Below, in pieces: positions 45,606-57,850 of a DNA stretch of 64,000 bases (positions are counted from its first letter, which is position 1; the number at the start of each line of letters is the position of its first letter). Origin of the DNA: Gnetum montanum. Lineage: Eukaryota; Streptophyta; Gnetopsida; Gnetales; Gnetaceae. The position numbers were made by a program, and so were the translations under genes. The notes below the pieces were generated by a model. The model made no database searches, had not been told where the DNA came from, and saw only the letters and a program-made list of their open reading frames with translations. Location of the stretch: the NCBI GenBank assembly GCA_015680685.1, contig MNCI01006062.1:7015-71014 (forward strand). Reading direction: 5' to 3'.

Positions 45606-46148
45606 CGATGTGTACGGCTAGTTGAGGAATCGGCTGCTCATTGCTAGGCTAGAACGTGTGATAAGTACGACTTAGTTACGAGCACCCACGGGTGTGTACG
45701 GCTGGCTAAGGAATCGGCTGCTTATCACACATAAGCTAAATAGGTGCCTCAGTACGACCACTTCGAGCACTTGCGTTACGTGTGGCAATCCCAGTAACGA
45801 TTAGCATTTGGTAAGCTGCAGTTGCATAGTTCAAGGTGTGTCTGGTAAGTGGGAACGGATGCTGACGCTAGTTAATTTAGATTTAGATCATTAGTTAGAG
45901 TTAGTTAGTCTCTCAACCCTTTCCTCTGATAGCATAGGAGATAAGCCGAAAATACCAAAAAAATCACATACCTCATACTTGCTTAACCATACACCGTGAC
46001 ACTTACAAGCAAGCATGGGAAGACAACGAACGATTAACCCCAAGTGTTTCTTGTGGTGTTAAGGCATTTAGTCTGCGGAGTTCGACCGGATTGCGCGTGT
46101 ACACTCGTATTCGTATGGTTAAGTGTAGGGGTACCTCGCCACTCATCA
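45606..46148 (+). mobile_element. 3' LTR of element B (visible part)
   Basis: It aligns with 39287-39829 of the 5' LTR from module M2 to the terminal CACTCATCA. Differences are mostly C/T and G/A transitions. It is followed by CTTAT, the target duplication. Confidence 0.95.
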
Positions 46149-46277
46149 CTTATGTAAAAGTTTATGTTTATATGTTGATAAGGTTAACAACCCTTTGGGG
46201 GAGTCAAAAAAAAGTTCAAAAATTTTCATCAATTTTTCATTGGAAACCTTAAGGTTTGTGGCCCCCATGATAAATTT

Positions 46278-46283
46278 CTTACC
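46278..46283 (-). promoter_or_regulatory. Candidate splice donor of the element D aORF transcript
   Basis: On the minus strand CCAGAG/GTAAGA gives a full-consensus donor, about 130 bases before the B insertion site and 320 bases (without B) before the acceptor at 38606. C and E have CTAGAG/TGTT and CCAGAG/TGTT here, without GTAAG. Confidence 0.4.
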
Positions 46284-46424
46284 TCTGGTAAGTGTAGGAT
46301 CAAAAAATAGAATGATTTGAACAAATGGTTGGAAAGTTATAAGCTCTAGAAGGTTTTGAGCAATGAAAAATTGCAAAAATTTCCCATGTGTTATGAGCAA
46401 TTTGCAAAAAATTCCTAAGTGCTA

Positions 46425-46510
46425 GACAGTATATATAGTGTGTATACACTACATCGACGAGGTCTCATTGATGTGGACAGCTGTGTCGATGAGGCCTCAT
46501 CGATGCAATC
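46425..46510 (-). promoter_or_regulatory. Internal promoter-like segment of element D
   Basis: On the minus strand GATGAGGCCTCATCGAC and GAGACCTCGTCGATGTAGTG precede TATATATA (46437-46430). The same GACGAGGCC and GACGTAGTGT words make up the U3 of D's own LTRs. The segment lies upstream of the aORF, as the GATATC cluster does in E and C. Confidence 0.5.
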
Positions 46511-48140
46511 AATGATCACTATTGACTTTTATTGACTTTGGTCAAACTTTGAACATAGAAGGAATTTTTGGATGAAATTGGGATCAAATGAAAGCTTAAA
46601 GAACCAGGAATAATATGAAAATATGAGAATAGGGTGTTGAGGCTCATACATTTGAAAAAATGAAGAAAAATGGAGAAAAATTGATTTAGTGAATGAAAGA
46701 AATGAAAGATTAAGGAGCATTGAGCGGTATACTCAATAGAATATGCGAAAGAGAGGATTATAGTGATGTCAAAGGTAAGGAACCTTAACCAATCAAGCCA
46801 AAAGCTATGTGAGTGGATCATTCCCATAGTAGGCTCATGCAATTTTTGCCCTTGCATAACCTCAACTAAAGAGTCTATGGGCCCCACAATTGATTAATTA
46901 TCATGAAAAGTTAAGGACCAACCCAAAAGAATCTACTCAAGAATCCCAACACATCAGACCAAGACATAGAGCATAACATAGGACCTGGCAATGAGGTGAG
47001 TTATGGTAGCATGGATGGATGATAGAGAAGGTGGAATGGAGTTCTAAATTGAGGTCATAAGAAGTCCCTTGTGTAATTTGTATTTAAAATGACTCGAGAA
47101 GTTTCATCGTTAGTCCAGACCAAAATCATTCACTTTCAGTGACTTTGCATCGTCACTCCAAGATTGATCCACCCACTTAAAACATAAGAATGCCTCCACA
47201 AAACAACCACCATTCCACAAAGATAAGAAAAGAGAAGTAGGAAGTGAGAAAGAGGGCCTTAGTTATAGGGGACCTTTTGGCATAGGTGCATGTCGCTCGA
47301 GTCCCATAACCAAAGCTTATAGCCCTTTTATTTGTCCAAGGTATGTGCTTTGAATTTTCATTATTATTTTTTGTTTGTTTCCTTTTTGAAATGGGAACCA
47401 CACCATGCGAGGACTTGTTTCATGTCAAAGGGGGTATGCTTTGAATTCCCATTACTTTTTTTGAATGGGATCCATACCATGCAACAATGTTATTTGACTT
47501 CCTATTAGTGGTTACTATGGAATGATAAGAAGTTCATGAAAACCACTCAAGCACTTAAGCAAGTAGAAGAGTACAAAGAGTAATGAGTCCCCCTGAAGTC
47601 ACACCTTTACAAACCTTTGAATCCTTCTTAATTCTAGAACTACCAAAGTCATCAATTGATTAAAAGTTTCTTTAATGGAAGGGATCTCAAATTCCTAAAA
47701 AAGGAAAACCATAGAGTTCATTGGATGGGCAAATGACATGGACTCACTGCCTATTCCATGAAAAAAAAAACCATGTCAAAGTCATCAGACATTAAAATTG
47801 AAAAATAGAAACCAAACATCAACAATCACACATTAAGCACAAACCATCATTAGTAAACAGCAATAGCAACATTGTGTCCTATGATAATAAAGTAGTTTTA
47901 TTAGCAAAAATAAGAAAATATCACACTTGAATTAAAACAAAACAAAGTAAAATATATAAGAAAGTGTAAAATAATCAAGAAAGGATCAAAGATACTAACA
48001 ATGGTGTAAAATTAGAAGAATTTCAAAAATTAAGAATTTGTAAAATAAATAATTTTGTAAAAATAAAAAACATAAAAAACAAAAAGTAGAAAAACTAAGA
48101 AGCTAATTTGATGGTTAGCATGGATGGCTATCTTTCCCAT
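46511..48140 (-). other. 3' non-coding region of element D
   Basis: It contains the conserved block (46885-46805 minus; GACTCTTTAG..GAGG..TGC and GAGCCTACTATGGG), a GGTTCCCATTTCAAAAAGGA-like part shared with B, and a T-rich counterpart at 48080. A decayed internal polypurine motif is at about 48145-48130. The 122-codon minus-strand frame at 46887-46519 spans the conserved block and is probably chance. Confidence 0.6.
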
Positions 48141-48299
48141 GACTAAGTTGGAAGGAGAAGATTTGAAAAGTAAAACGTGGTTGTCCATCTATTGAGGTGA
48201 TAGTTGCACTGGCCTATATTGGTTCTAGGAAAGGATTTACTCGTTGGATATTGACCAAATGCTTTTTATTTGGGCATTTAAGCTTGTAGATTATCATGG

Positions 48300-49600
48300 C
48301 CCCAAATAGAAAGGTTTGATTAATTATATAAGGTCTCTCTCATAATGTTTGGAATTTTGTCTTTTGGGGGTACATGTGTGGGGTTCTAGTAAAGAACCTT
48401 ATCTCCTAGCTGAAGTTTTACTTTCCTAATTCTAAGGTTATGATGTTGCTTGTTGAATGCCTTGTTCACCTCATTCAAGGATAGGACCACTAATTGATTT
48501 TTTTCTAACATGTTTATATTGATTAATCTTTCCTTCTATGCTAGACTTAAATCAAGGTTTAGATCACATGCCATTGAGAGTGTACAAAGCTTGGATTGAA
48601 TTAGGAGCGTTGGAAGTTTCCTATACACTAACTCATAGGGAGAATAGCCAATAGGAAGTTTCCAAGTTGAATGATAAGCCCAAAGAGCATTGTTAAGCTT
48701 CTTACTCCAATCCTTCCTATACTTACTAATGGTTCACATTAGTATCTTTGTAATCTCCTGGTTGGTTACCTTTGCTTGACCATTAGCTTGGGGGTGGTAA
48801 GGTGTTGTTAATTTATGTTTTACTCCTAAGTGTTGCATTAACTTTCTAAATGTGATACCTGTGAAATGATTTACATTGTTAGAAATTAGTGAACATGGTA
48901 CCCCAAACCTATTCACGATATCTTGTTGTATAAATTTGGCAGTAATGGATGATGTACAATCAGTAATGGTTACTGCTTCTACCCATTTTATGCAATAGTC
49001 AACTGCTACTATAATATATGCCTTTTCATTGAACATGGGTGTGATGGGACCCATGAAGTCAATGCCCTATATGTCGAAAGTTTCCACTAGTTGAATCCAC
49101 TATTGAGGATCTTCTATGTGAGTTGTTATCCCTTTATCACATTGACAACATTCACAAAACTTCACGAACTTGTGTACATCCCTAAAGATTGTAGGTTAAT
49201 AGTATCCTACCTTCAAGATTTTTATGGTCATGCATCTCCCTACATAGTGGCCTCTACAAGGTCCTTAATGAGCATCTTGGAGAACATGCAGTTAATCTTC
49301 ATCAAGGACACACCGATAGATCAGGCCATTGGCACACACCTTATAAAGGTGTCTATTGATTTCCATGAAGTATTTGGCCAATTGTAGAAATTATTGCTTC
49401 TTCCTAAAGTCCAAGTCCTATGGCATCTCTTAAGTGAGAAGATATGTGAGGATGCCATTATACCATGTTTCTTTTGTAGGAATTTATTTTCTTATTGCTC
49501 CTGTAAAGAGGAGTTCATCTGGAAACTAATCGAGAGTAGGCTCTCCTCCTCTTCATTATCCCACCTTAAGTGAGAGAGGTGGTTAGCGATCACATTCTGA
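48300..49600 (-). pseudogene. Integrase of element D
   Basis: The open run 49054-48734 carries the core: VAVDYCIKWVEAV has the first Asp, but the second motif reads LISNNVNHFTG (Asp to Asn) and the third NGQAKVTNQEI (Glu to Lys). Two of three catalytic residues are therefore lost. A YHPQ motif is present. The zinc region and C-terminal part are recognisable in other frames. Confidence 0.85.
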
Positions 49601-50870
49601 GTTTCTTTTCAATCTACCATAGTAAGATTGAATTCCTTCAAGATCACTAGCCATCGTAAAACATGGAGGCTCACTGTCAACTTATTCATGAGGAAGTGAA
49701 TTGCACTATGGTTCATATCTACAAATACTTTGTAACCAAGCACATAGTCCCTAAACTTTTCTAGCATGTACACGACTACCATTAGTTCTTTCTCTGTGGT
49801 GGTGTAATTTAACTATACTCCCACAATGCTTTGACTCACATAGTGGATATAATATGTACATTTCTTATCATCCATCTGCATGAGTACTACTTCCAAAGCA
49901 TAGTTATATGCATTTGTCATGATAAGGAAAGGTCTAAACTAGTTTGGTGCTCATAAGATTAGTGTTTCTACGAGTTTCTCCTTTAATTCTTGGAATGCAT
50001 GTTCACATTCTTTAGTCTAGATAAAAGGTGCATCTTCCTTTGTAAGCTCTACCAATGGCTTTGTGATCTTAGAGAAATTCTCTATAAATAACCAGTGTGT
50101 CCAAGGAATGACTGGATATCTTTAACAATCTCTAGTTGTCATGTTATTTCTTGGATGACCCTTATCTTTTCTAAGTCTACCTCAATCCCTTTCTGCAAAA
50201 TTTGGTGCCCTAGCACAATACCTTCTTGGATCATGAGATGGCTCTTTTGCCAATCAAGCTATAAGTTTATATCTATACATCTCTTTAGTACTTGTTCAAG
50301 TCAGTCCAAGGCTTGTTCAAAGGTAGCTCCATAGGTGGAGAAGTCATCCATGAAGACTTCAACGCCACTACCAATTTTTTGTTGAACGATACTAAGGACC
50401 AAGCATTAAATAGTTGCAAGGACATTGCATAGACCAAATGACATCTTACAATATGAAAAAGTTCCCCAAGGACTCATGAATGTTATTATAGCTTGATCTT
50501 TTGATGTAATTTGGATTTGGTTATAGCCACTATAGCCATCCAAGAAACTACAATAATAATGCCAAGGTATGGTGTCTAATACTTGATCTACAAATGGCAA
50601 TAGAAAATGATTCTTAAATGTTGCCATATTTAATAGCCTAAAGTCAATACAGACCTGCCATTTTCCATCCTTCTTTGGTACAATTACGAGTGGACTAACC
50701 CACTCACTATCCATAATTGGATAGATGAACCCTACCCTGAGGAGTTACTCTATTTCCTCCTTGATGATTTTCTTCAGTTTGAGATTTAGCCACCTTTGCG
50801 GTTGTCTTCTAGGCTTCATGGCCAGGTTGGTGTAGATGCGATGCTAGCATATCCTTGGATCAATTCTTAT
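49600..50870 (-). pseudogene. Reverse transcriptase and RNase H of element D
   Basis: The open run 50714-50406 has SEWVSPLVIVPKKDGKWQV with CIDFR (first Asp intact), FLDGYSGYNQI and SPWGTFSYCKMSFG. VEVFMDDFSTYGA near 50350 retains the catalytic DD. RNase H and the connection domain (50030-49600) are recognisable with frameshifts, for example SHLMIQEGIVLGHQI and FNLTMVD. This is the best-preserved polymerase core in the window, though not translatable as a whole. Confidence 0.85.
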
Positions 50871-51299
50871 TAGCTCTAGATATGACCAAGAAAAGGATGT
50901 TGACTATTTTTTCACCACTTTCAGCAACTTTTCTTTTTTCTTAGGAGCAAGCTTGGCATTAATGATGACCAGTTTACCATTCTTTAAAAATTCATACTCC
51001 ATATTGGCTAGTAAAGTTCTTAGTTTTAGAGGCTCCTACTTGAAGTGATTAGGGATTTCCAACTCTCCCTAATAGGTATTATCATCTTCATCAGAGAGTT
51101 GGGAATGAACTTGTTCAATTTTGTTCATGCCTTCAACATATGCACATGTTAAGCCCTTAGTTGGTTCCATGCATAGTGTGCTACAATTTGAATCAGCTAC
51201 TAGCCAATGGGTTCCCTCCTTCTTTATAGCTATTGCATACAAACACATTTGAATGTTAATTTCCTATGCACACTGATTGCATGCCTTAATGTATGTACT

Positions 51300-51830
51300 C
51301 TTTATTGACCAAATCTTTTGCATGAAATTACACTTATTATCACTATACATGATGCATGAAATACGCTTCTTCTCAATTTTTCCTAACTCATTTTCTTTGG
51401 ATATTTCTCAAGATAGGTCTATTATTTCCATTCATGCATCAAGCATGCTTAACCAAGTCCTTCCCATAATGATGTGGGAGTCACTTTTATAGTTGTTTAC
51501 CTTGATCACCAAAAAATGAGCAGGATAGGACTACCTACAAACTATGTTCATAATGTCCTCTACTAATCCCAAAGGAATAGTAATCGACTAATCTACTAAT
51601 TCTAGTCAAATGTTGCTCTTCTTGAGAGGTGGTAGGTTCTAGGCCTTGTACATGTCATGGGAGATGAGATTAACTCTGGAACTAGAGTCAAGAAGAGCTT
51701 TGCATGGCTCATGTCCAGCAAGTTGTAGATAAATGAGAGGAATTCTAGGGTTAGATCCTTTTGTAGGAAGATTGCCAACCTTGATTTAGTCAGAAACAAC
51801 ATACATGGGTTAGCATTACAGTGCAGATCC
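51300..51830 (-). pseudogene. Aspartic protease of element D
   Basis: The minus-strand frame has IYLQLAGHEPCKALLDSSSR with VNLIS following, then NLPPLKKSNI, ITIPLGLVEDIMNIVCR and IIMGRTWLSMLDA. The catalytic triad reads DSS instead of DSG, a glycine-to-serine change expected to disable it. Confidence 0.82.
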
Positions 51831-53617
51831 TAAGTAGCACTTGGTTTGAAGGGCACTCAAAGGTATTTGATGCAAAGGATGAGGGTATTGGAGATGTAGG
51901 ATGATTATCTAGAGTAGGTTGTGAGGGTTGGAGATGATTGCTAGGCTAGAAGAAAGGTCTTTTTCATGATTAATTATCTAGACCACTTGGCTGAAAAACT
52001 AGTTGTGAGTGTATAGCCCTCGTTGCATTTCGTTATTGTGGTTGTGGGGAAATCTCATCCTACATGGATGAAGCAAGAGGTAACTAGGTTAAAGTTGAAG
52101 GTGTATGTGTAAAGGGATCTAGAGGATGATATGGATATGGATATGGATTTTCCCCTCGAGTAGATAGTGAATGTGTTCAATGGTACTTTAGAGGATAATA
52201 GTGATGCTAGAATGATGTATGACTTGTAGAGCTTCTACAAGAGACGGGTTGCTGAACATAGTAAGGGTATTGCTACCTTGGCAATGACATTTTCCATGAG
52301 TGTGATTGGTACCATGGTTGGTATTGTTCATAAGGTTGTGGAGGAGTTTCACTTAGGTAGTAAGCTTGTTGTTGCTAGTGGAACTATCTTGGATTGCCTT
52401 GAGGGTAAGATGATCATCTTGGAGCTTACCTACATGCTACGTAAGGATTCAATGCATACACTCCAAACTCTTGTAAGTGTGACAGCACAGGGCAACATCC
52501 CTTTGGATGTTCGTATTGATAGATGTTACATTTAGTTTCATCATTAGAGTCATACTCCACAACTTCCTCTAGTGTAGCAACTTTTCCCTTACCTCTTTGG
52601 TAGGCACATTCAGCTTCTTCTCACCTCCTATGATTACAATCACTATTTTGCTCTTTGGATTCTCTAGCAATCTTCAAAGTAGTTTAAAATTTTTCATCTA
52701 GAGAGTCCCATAATTTGTTAACCTTGGCTGAAATATTAGAAATAGACTTTTGAATGGGCAAGATCTTTCTGTTCACCACTTCATCAAGTGGTGATTCCTC
52801 CTTGTCATAAAATCATACCTCTCATTTTCTAATGGATGGATTCCTATTATACTCTTTAGCACTTTCCATTTTTCCTAACTCACCTTCTTCTTTTGCTACT
52901 TGCTTAATTAGCTTTTGAATTTGATGAGCTCTGATTTTAGACAATCTTCCTTGGGTATACACCCCAAGGGTTCTTCTAGTTTCTGCTCCAAGCCCATCTA
53001 TGATGTGGCAAAATTATTCCCTCTAAGAATAATTGTGGCTAGGCCATTGGTATAGGAGTGAATAGTATTGGCCCATGGTGACATCCAAGGGTTCATGTGT
53101 TCCTTTCTTCCAGCCTTGGATTTACCTTCTTAGATTAGACACTTTGGAGTACGTTTGATATTTGTCATTACATGGTTCCAACATGGTACTCCATCTATGA
53201 ATAGATTCTGACTCTAAGGACTAGTACCAACTTTCAACTTCTTTGATGAGTTTCCTAGGAAATAGTTTGAGTTTCTGCCATTCATTCTCTATGTTCTATA
53301 AGACACATGCATTTGAAAATCTTGCAGATGTGTTTGCAGATCAAAGTTATATCCCCCTTCAAATCTTGGGATATTATTCATCTCCAAGTGCTTGATCTGA
53401 CTATCCTTCATATGCTTGGTTGGGATTTTCAATGCCTCTATAATGTTGAGCATACTTTGAGTCACCAATAACAGTTCATCATCATCATTGCGTCAATGAT
53501 ACCGATGATAGTTTTGGCCACGCTTTTGATTTTGGTGGCCTTCAAAGCCATTGTTATCTTGGTGATCACTTTCATCATAGTTGTTTTGATGGTGGATTCC
53601 ATGAAAATTATCAGATG
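51830..53617 (-). pseudogene. gag: gag of element D, C-terminal part (left of nested C)
   Basis: It continues the gag frame interrupted by element C. The capsid region reads NNIPRFEGGYNFDLQTHLQD and NEWQKLKLFPRKLIKEVESW (53390-53230 minus), then the knuckle region CNIYQYEHPKGCCPV (about 52520), in which the second Cys is Tyr. Multiple stops. Confidence 0.8.
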
Positions 53618-53622
53618 AAGAG

Positions 53623-54469
53623 TGATGGGATGCAATATCACATTTGCTGCGATATCGCATGGGCCACGATATTGCATACGCGATATCGCATCTTTTCTTG
53701 CGATATCGCGTACGCAATATCATAGCCCACCACCAGTTCTATAAATAATAGGCAGCTCTCCGTTGTTTTGGGATATAGAGTTAGATTGTAGCTAGACTCT
53801 GGCAATTTGATCCCTCCAGAGAGAGATTATTTTCCACTGTATGCCCGCAATGTGATGAATGTAATTGTACATCATCCTTTATTCGAGTGTGAGATACCTA
53901 GACGTGCACATGACTGGAAATAAAGATTGAGATTACTTCATCATTACAGAATTCACTTAGTTTAATTATTTAATTAATTTTTATTTACTACTTTCCTAGT
54001 TAATCTCTCTTACCTTTATCTCATGTTAAAACATGGAATGAGTACGACTTGATTACGAGAATTTAAGTGTGACTACTTGGTAACCTAGTAGCGTACCTAG
54101 GATCTGCACTTGGTAATCCTAGTGGTAGTCATGCACAAAGTCCAAGATGTGTACGGATAATTAAGGAATGGATGCTCATCACACTTAGGCTAAACTAGAT
54201 TCTCTCACCCTTTCTCTCCTAGCTTAGCATAGTTAATATTATCTTCCATTGCCTCAGGAGTAGCATTAGATTAGGAACCACATCATACACCTTAATCTAG
54301 ACTAAACCATACGTGACAAATATAATACTAGTCTAGGTGGGAAGATAGTGAACTGTGACCTAAGGATAACTGTCTAGGTGCTACAACTAGTTCATCTATG
54401 GAGTTCGACTGGATCACACTTGAAAATGCTCGTATTTGTATGGTTGAGTGTAGGGGTACCTCGTCACTC
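53623..54469 (+). mobile_element. 5' LTR of element C
   Basis: TGATGGGATGC at the start; the end has lost the last TCA (CACTCA, then the primer site). It has a GATATC/GATATT cluster (53633-53731), TATAAATA (53750-53757), AATAAA (53919-53924) and one U5 module (54038-54179). Confidence 0.94.
54038..54179 (+). other. U5 nested-hairpin module, element C 5' LTR
   Basis: P1 ATGA/TCAT, P2 CTTGATTA/TAATTAAG (54048-54055 with 54158-54165, one wobble), P3 TGACTAC/GTAGTCA (54070-54076 with 54125-54131). The 3' LTR copy is at 61754-61896. Confidence 0.72.
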
Positions 54470-54487
54470 ATTGGCGTCGTTGCCGGG
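54470..54487 (+). other. Primer-binding site of element C
   Basis: TTGGCGTCGTTGCCGGGG follows the LTR directly, one base from the canonical Asp-tRNA site. Confidence 0.9.
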
Positions 54488-54607
54488 GATGGTGCTAGTT
54501 ATCTAGATTAGTTATATCATACAAGGTCACTGTATAGGACTTAATGATATATCTCTTAGGAAGAAGAAATAATTATTAAAAATTCATATACAAATTCACA
54601 CACAACA

Positions 54608-56190
54608 ATGCCTCTCCTACAAGAGTACAATAATGCCACACTTAGTGAGGAAGTTCATTAGAGAACCAACGAACTATATGACGATGAAGATTGAAGTATA
54701 AAACTTGAATTGGGGGTTTCTTATAAACATGAATGAAAACAACATTATCCCAACGCTCAAAAGCATAACTTACTCGATGAAGATGAACCAAGCATAACTT
54801 ACTCGATGACGATAATGGTTGGCAAAAACTTAAGCTCTTTTCTATGATACTTGTTGACCAAGCAAAAGTATGGTATAGATCATTAAAACCAAATTCAATA
54901 CGATGTTGGTCAACGATGGTAGAAGTCTTTAATGAAAAATATCAAACCTATGTAAGAGTGTTAGCCTTGAGGAAACAAATCCAAGGATGGAAACAAGCAC
55001 AACATGAACCCTTGGACATGGCCTTAGAAAGATACTATGCACTATTAAATAACTGTCTAGGCCATGGGTTTTCCGAGGAAATGCTAATGTACCATATCAT
55101 TGATGGGCTACGTAATGAAACAAGAGAGACCTTAGGAATGTATGCCCAAGGTCAACTACATGAATTACGAACCCATCAAATCCAAGAGCTTATTAAGTGG
55201 ATAGCAAAAGAAGAAGGAGAATTGGCTAGATGGGAGAGTGTTTAAAAACATCAATGGGACCAAAAACTAAACATAACAAAGGTCCATGATCATCAAAAGG
55301 AGAAATCAACCAATTACAAGAAGAAAGAATCATCTTTTCCAATACAACAATCATTAGAAGAAGTCGAGGCAAAGATCAATAAGATGTTGGAATGGACGTA
55401 TCAAAAGTGTGGAGAATTTATCAACATTATTGGAGATAGAGTTTTGACAACCCAAGAAATAGGACAAAACATTAGACAATCGAAAAGAAGGGATAAGGAA
55501 AATAAGAGCTCAACTGCTAATCATATATATGAATGCAACATATGCCTATATGATCACCCCAAGGGCCAATGCCCAATATTGTTACATTTACAAGAGCATT
55601 AGGGAAATACGTTACATCCAGAGTTCGTACAGAGATACTGTGTTTGATCATAGTGGCAACAATCCTAGTCGTGGGGGAAACCACCCTTAGACTGGAGACA
55701 CCCTTCATATTATCTGAACCCAAACACTTATCTAGTTCAACATCCTATTTCTCCAACTAGGCCAACACACTTTATCTCACCACATTACTATCCTCCACAA
55801 TACTATCAACCCATGTCTTCAACACAGCCACCACCTTGTGCACCTTATACTCCTCCTAACTTTCAACATTCTCATCCTTTCCCTCCTTTCATACTGCCAC
55901 CAATTGTTCCTAAGGCGTCTGCACCACCACAACAACTTTCAAATGCTACTTGTGCTCCTATTTCCAATAGCAGTGAGAAACCTCCTCAACATCCAAAGTG
56001 CCCCTTCTTTAAACATGACCATACAAAGGGACAACACAATTTTGAGGTCACTGCATCCTCCAACTTAGCACAAGTCGTACACCGTGGTGCACCCTTACCT
56101 TCGAACCTGATGCCTTATGTTACTTCATCAGGGCCACCAACTAATACTCCAACAACCGTATTGCCCAATGAACACAATCATGGAAGGTAA
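54608..56190 (+). pseudogene. gag: gag of element C (shortened)
   Basis: Starts at ATG 54608. A 29-base tandem duplication (54761-54789, repeated at 54790) shifts the frame, and from there one frame runs to 56190 with few stops (for example 55243). It contains GWQKLKLFS, WYRSLKPNSIRCWSTMVEVF, KQIQGWKQAQHEPLDMALER, EGELARWESV, the knuckle CNICLYDHPKGQC (55534-55572) and a Pro-rich tail with a second Cys/His-like stretch, CPFFKHDHTKGQH. Relative to B the N-terminal 'HQDEQL' and basic linker are missing. Nothing protease-like follows. Confidence 0.82.
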
Positions 56191-57814
56191 CATCTCAATC
56201 CTTGCATACCATCTAATGGTCCCAAATATCATAGTGGGTCAACTCGTTATCCAGGAACTACATCGTATAAACTACCCCACCATGCTCATTATAATCAAGT
56301 GTGTGAAACCCGATGGGGTAAGTATGACCGGGCTTCAATATTTCCAAGATGCAAGGATCCCTGTCATCATTTATTAGTCCTTGCCATCCTCAACTATTTA
56401 GGTATGAGGGATATCCCCCATTCTAATCATAAGCAGAATTAATAAATGTTTTTGAGTTTTCTTTAATTTTACAACTTTTTGTTTTTCAGTCTTTCATTTT
56501 TCAACTTTTTGTTTTATCTTTTTATCTTTTTGTGTTTTTTTCTTTTTTATGTTTTTATAAGTAATCTTGTCTATGAATAAAACACTCATGTGGATCGTTG
56601 GTTGAGGTGTGTTCTATGTTATTAATTCTCGAACAATTAATTATTTGGATAGTAAGCCCATTACACCCACTCATCCACTCTACAAATAAGAGGTTCGGTT
56701 CAAGGGTACAGTGATATTCTTGACATTCTTAAAAATTAAAATTAATTTTGTGTTCATTGTACCCAAAATGAAGGAGGATGGACCAAGAAGGAATGCTTGG
56801 GGTGTGATATCAAGGAGACTTGTAGATTCTCTTTGGTGACGTCTGTGGGAGTTATCATGTAATGTGGTTGTACTAAGATCCTTGTAGATCTAACGAAAAA
56901 TGGGAGTAAGAGTAATCAAAAAGGGCACTCAAAAATCCCATATTGTTCTAGGGGGTCCCACTAGAAAGTCATGCATCCATGCCTAAAGGTTGGTGACTTC
57001 GCTGGATTTAGTATTCAAAAAAAAAACAAAAAAAAAACAAAGTGCCATAAAACAAAAGTCACTCCTCCCTTGAATAAAACACCAAGTGATCGTATGCCTT
57101 GTTGTTATGGTACTCTCATAGTTTTTCATCATGGGATGAAACAATGTGATGTCACTGATTAGAGGAATGTACTTGGTCTTGATCTTGGAACGACAGGTTA
57201 ATGACACCTTAATTATGCTTACACGTAGGATTCACTATGTCCTAAGTTAGTTACCTCATGTCCCAAACTCTACGATTCCTTTCTATAGTTTGTCTCATCT
57301 CACTATTCATGTAATTGTGGTTCGTGTCCCATGTAGCATAGAATTCTCATCTCATTCTAGTGATAATTACATGTGTGTGTTTTGTGGAGTTAGTGCAGAT
57401 TACATTTAACCCTTTTAGTGCCCATGGACACTTTAAGTGTGGTTACACAAGGGCATTATAGGTTGAAACCTACTTTGGGGAGGGACCACTTATGTAATCT
57501 TTTGTCATCTTCATTTATGACATAGCACGCACACACCATTTCTTATCCTTAGCTTAATTTTTCAATTGATTTTCTTTCCCTACTATTATCCCTTTGAATT
57601 TGAACATTCTGATGTACCATTACATACCCTTTTTCTTACCACTCAAGGTTTTATTGATAAAATCCACACTATCATCATTAATGGTGCCTCTTGAATTCAT
57701 GAAATTACCCTAGAACCCCTTGATACTAGCCAATGTCCTCAATTTTCAACGTTAATTTCAAGAAAATCCTATAAAATATTGGTATTTTCATGGTGTCTCA
57801 TGTCACTAGGGACA

Positions 57815-57850
57815 TGATATTGCATACGTGATATCACGTCAGATGAGATA
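57815..57850 (+). promoter_or_regulatory. Internal GATATC cluster of element C
   Basis: ATGATATTGCATACGTGATA followed by TCACGTC and GAGATATG, like the words of C's own U3 (53640-53731). It is placed about 485 bases before the aORF, as in E. No clear TATA box follows in this copy. Confidence 0.45.

Larger units (their letters stand above)
38791..46153 (+). mobile_element. Element B: gag-pro Ty3/gypsy element lacking polymerase, target duplication CTTAT
   Basis: LTRs at 38796-39829 and up to 46148 (start hidden by Ns) are bounded by CTTAT (38791-38795, 46149-46153). It holds a clean primer site, gag-pro and a long 3' non-coding region. Reverse transcriptase, RNase H and integrase are missing: sequence matching the pol start (about 43200-43235) jumps to sequence matching the integrase tail of A (27425 onward). 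It inserted in element D. By eye the two LTRs differ at roughly two dozen of about 540 comparable bases, so it is younger than A and D. Confidence 0.94.

Noticed and set aside
46519-46887. 122-codon minus-strand frame in element D
   Set aside because: It lies in the 3' non-coding region over the conserved block and is not open in A, B or C.
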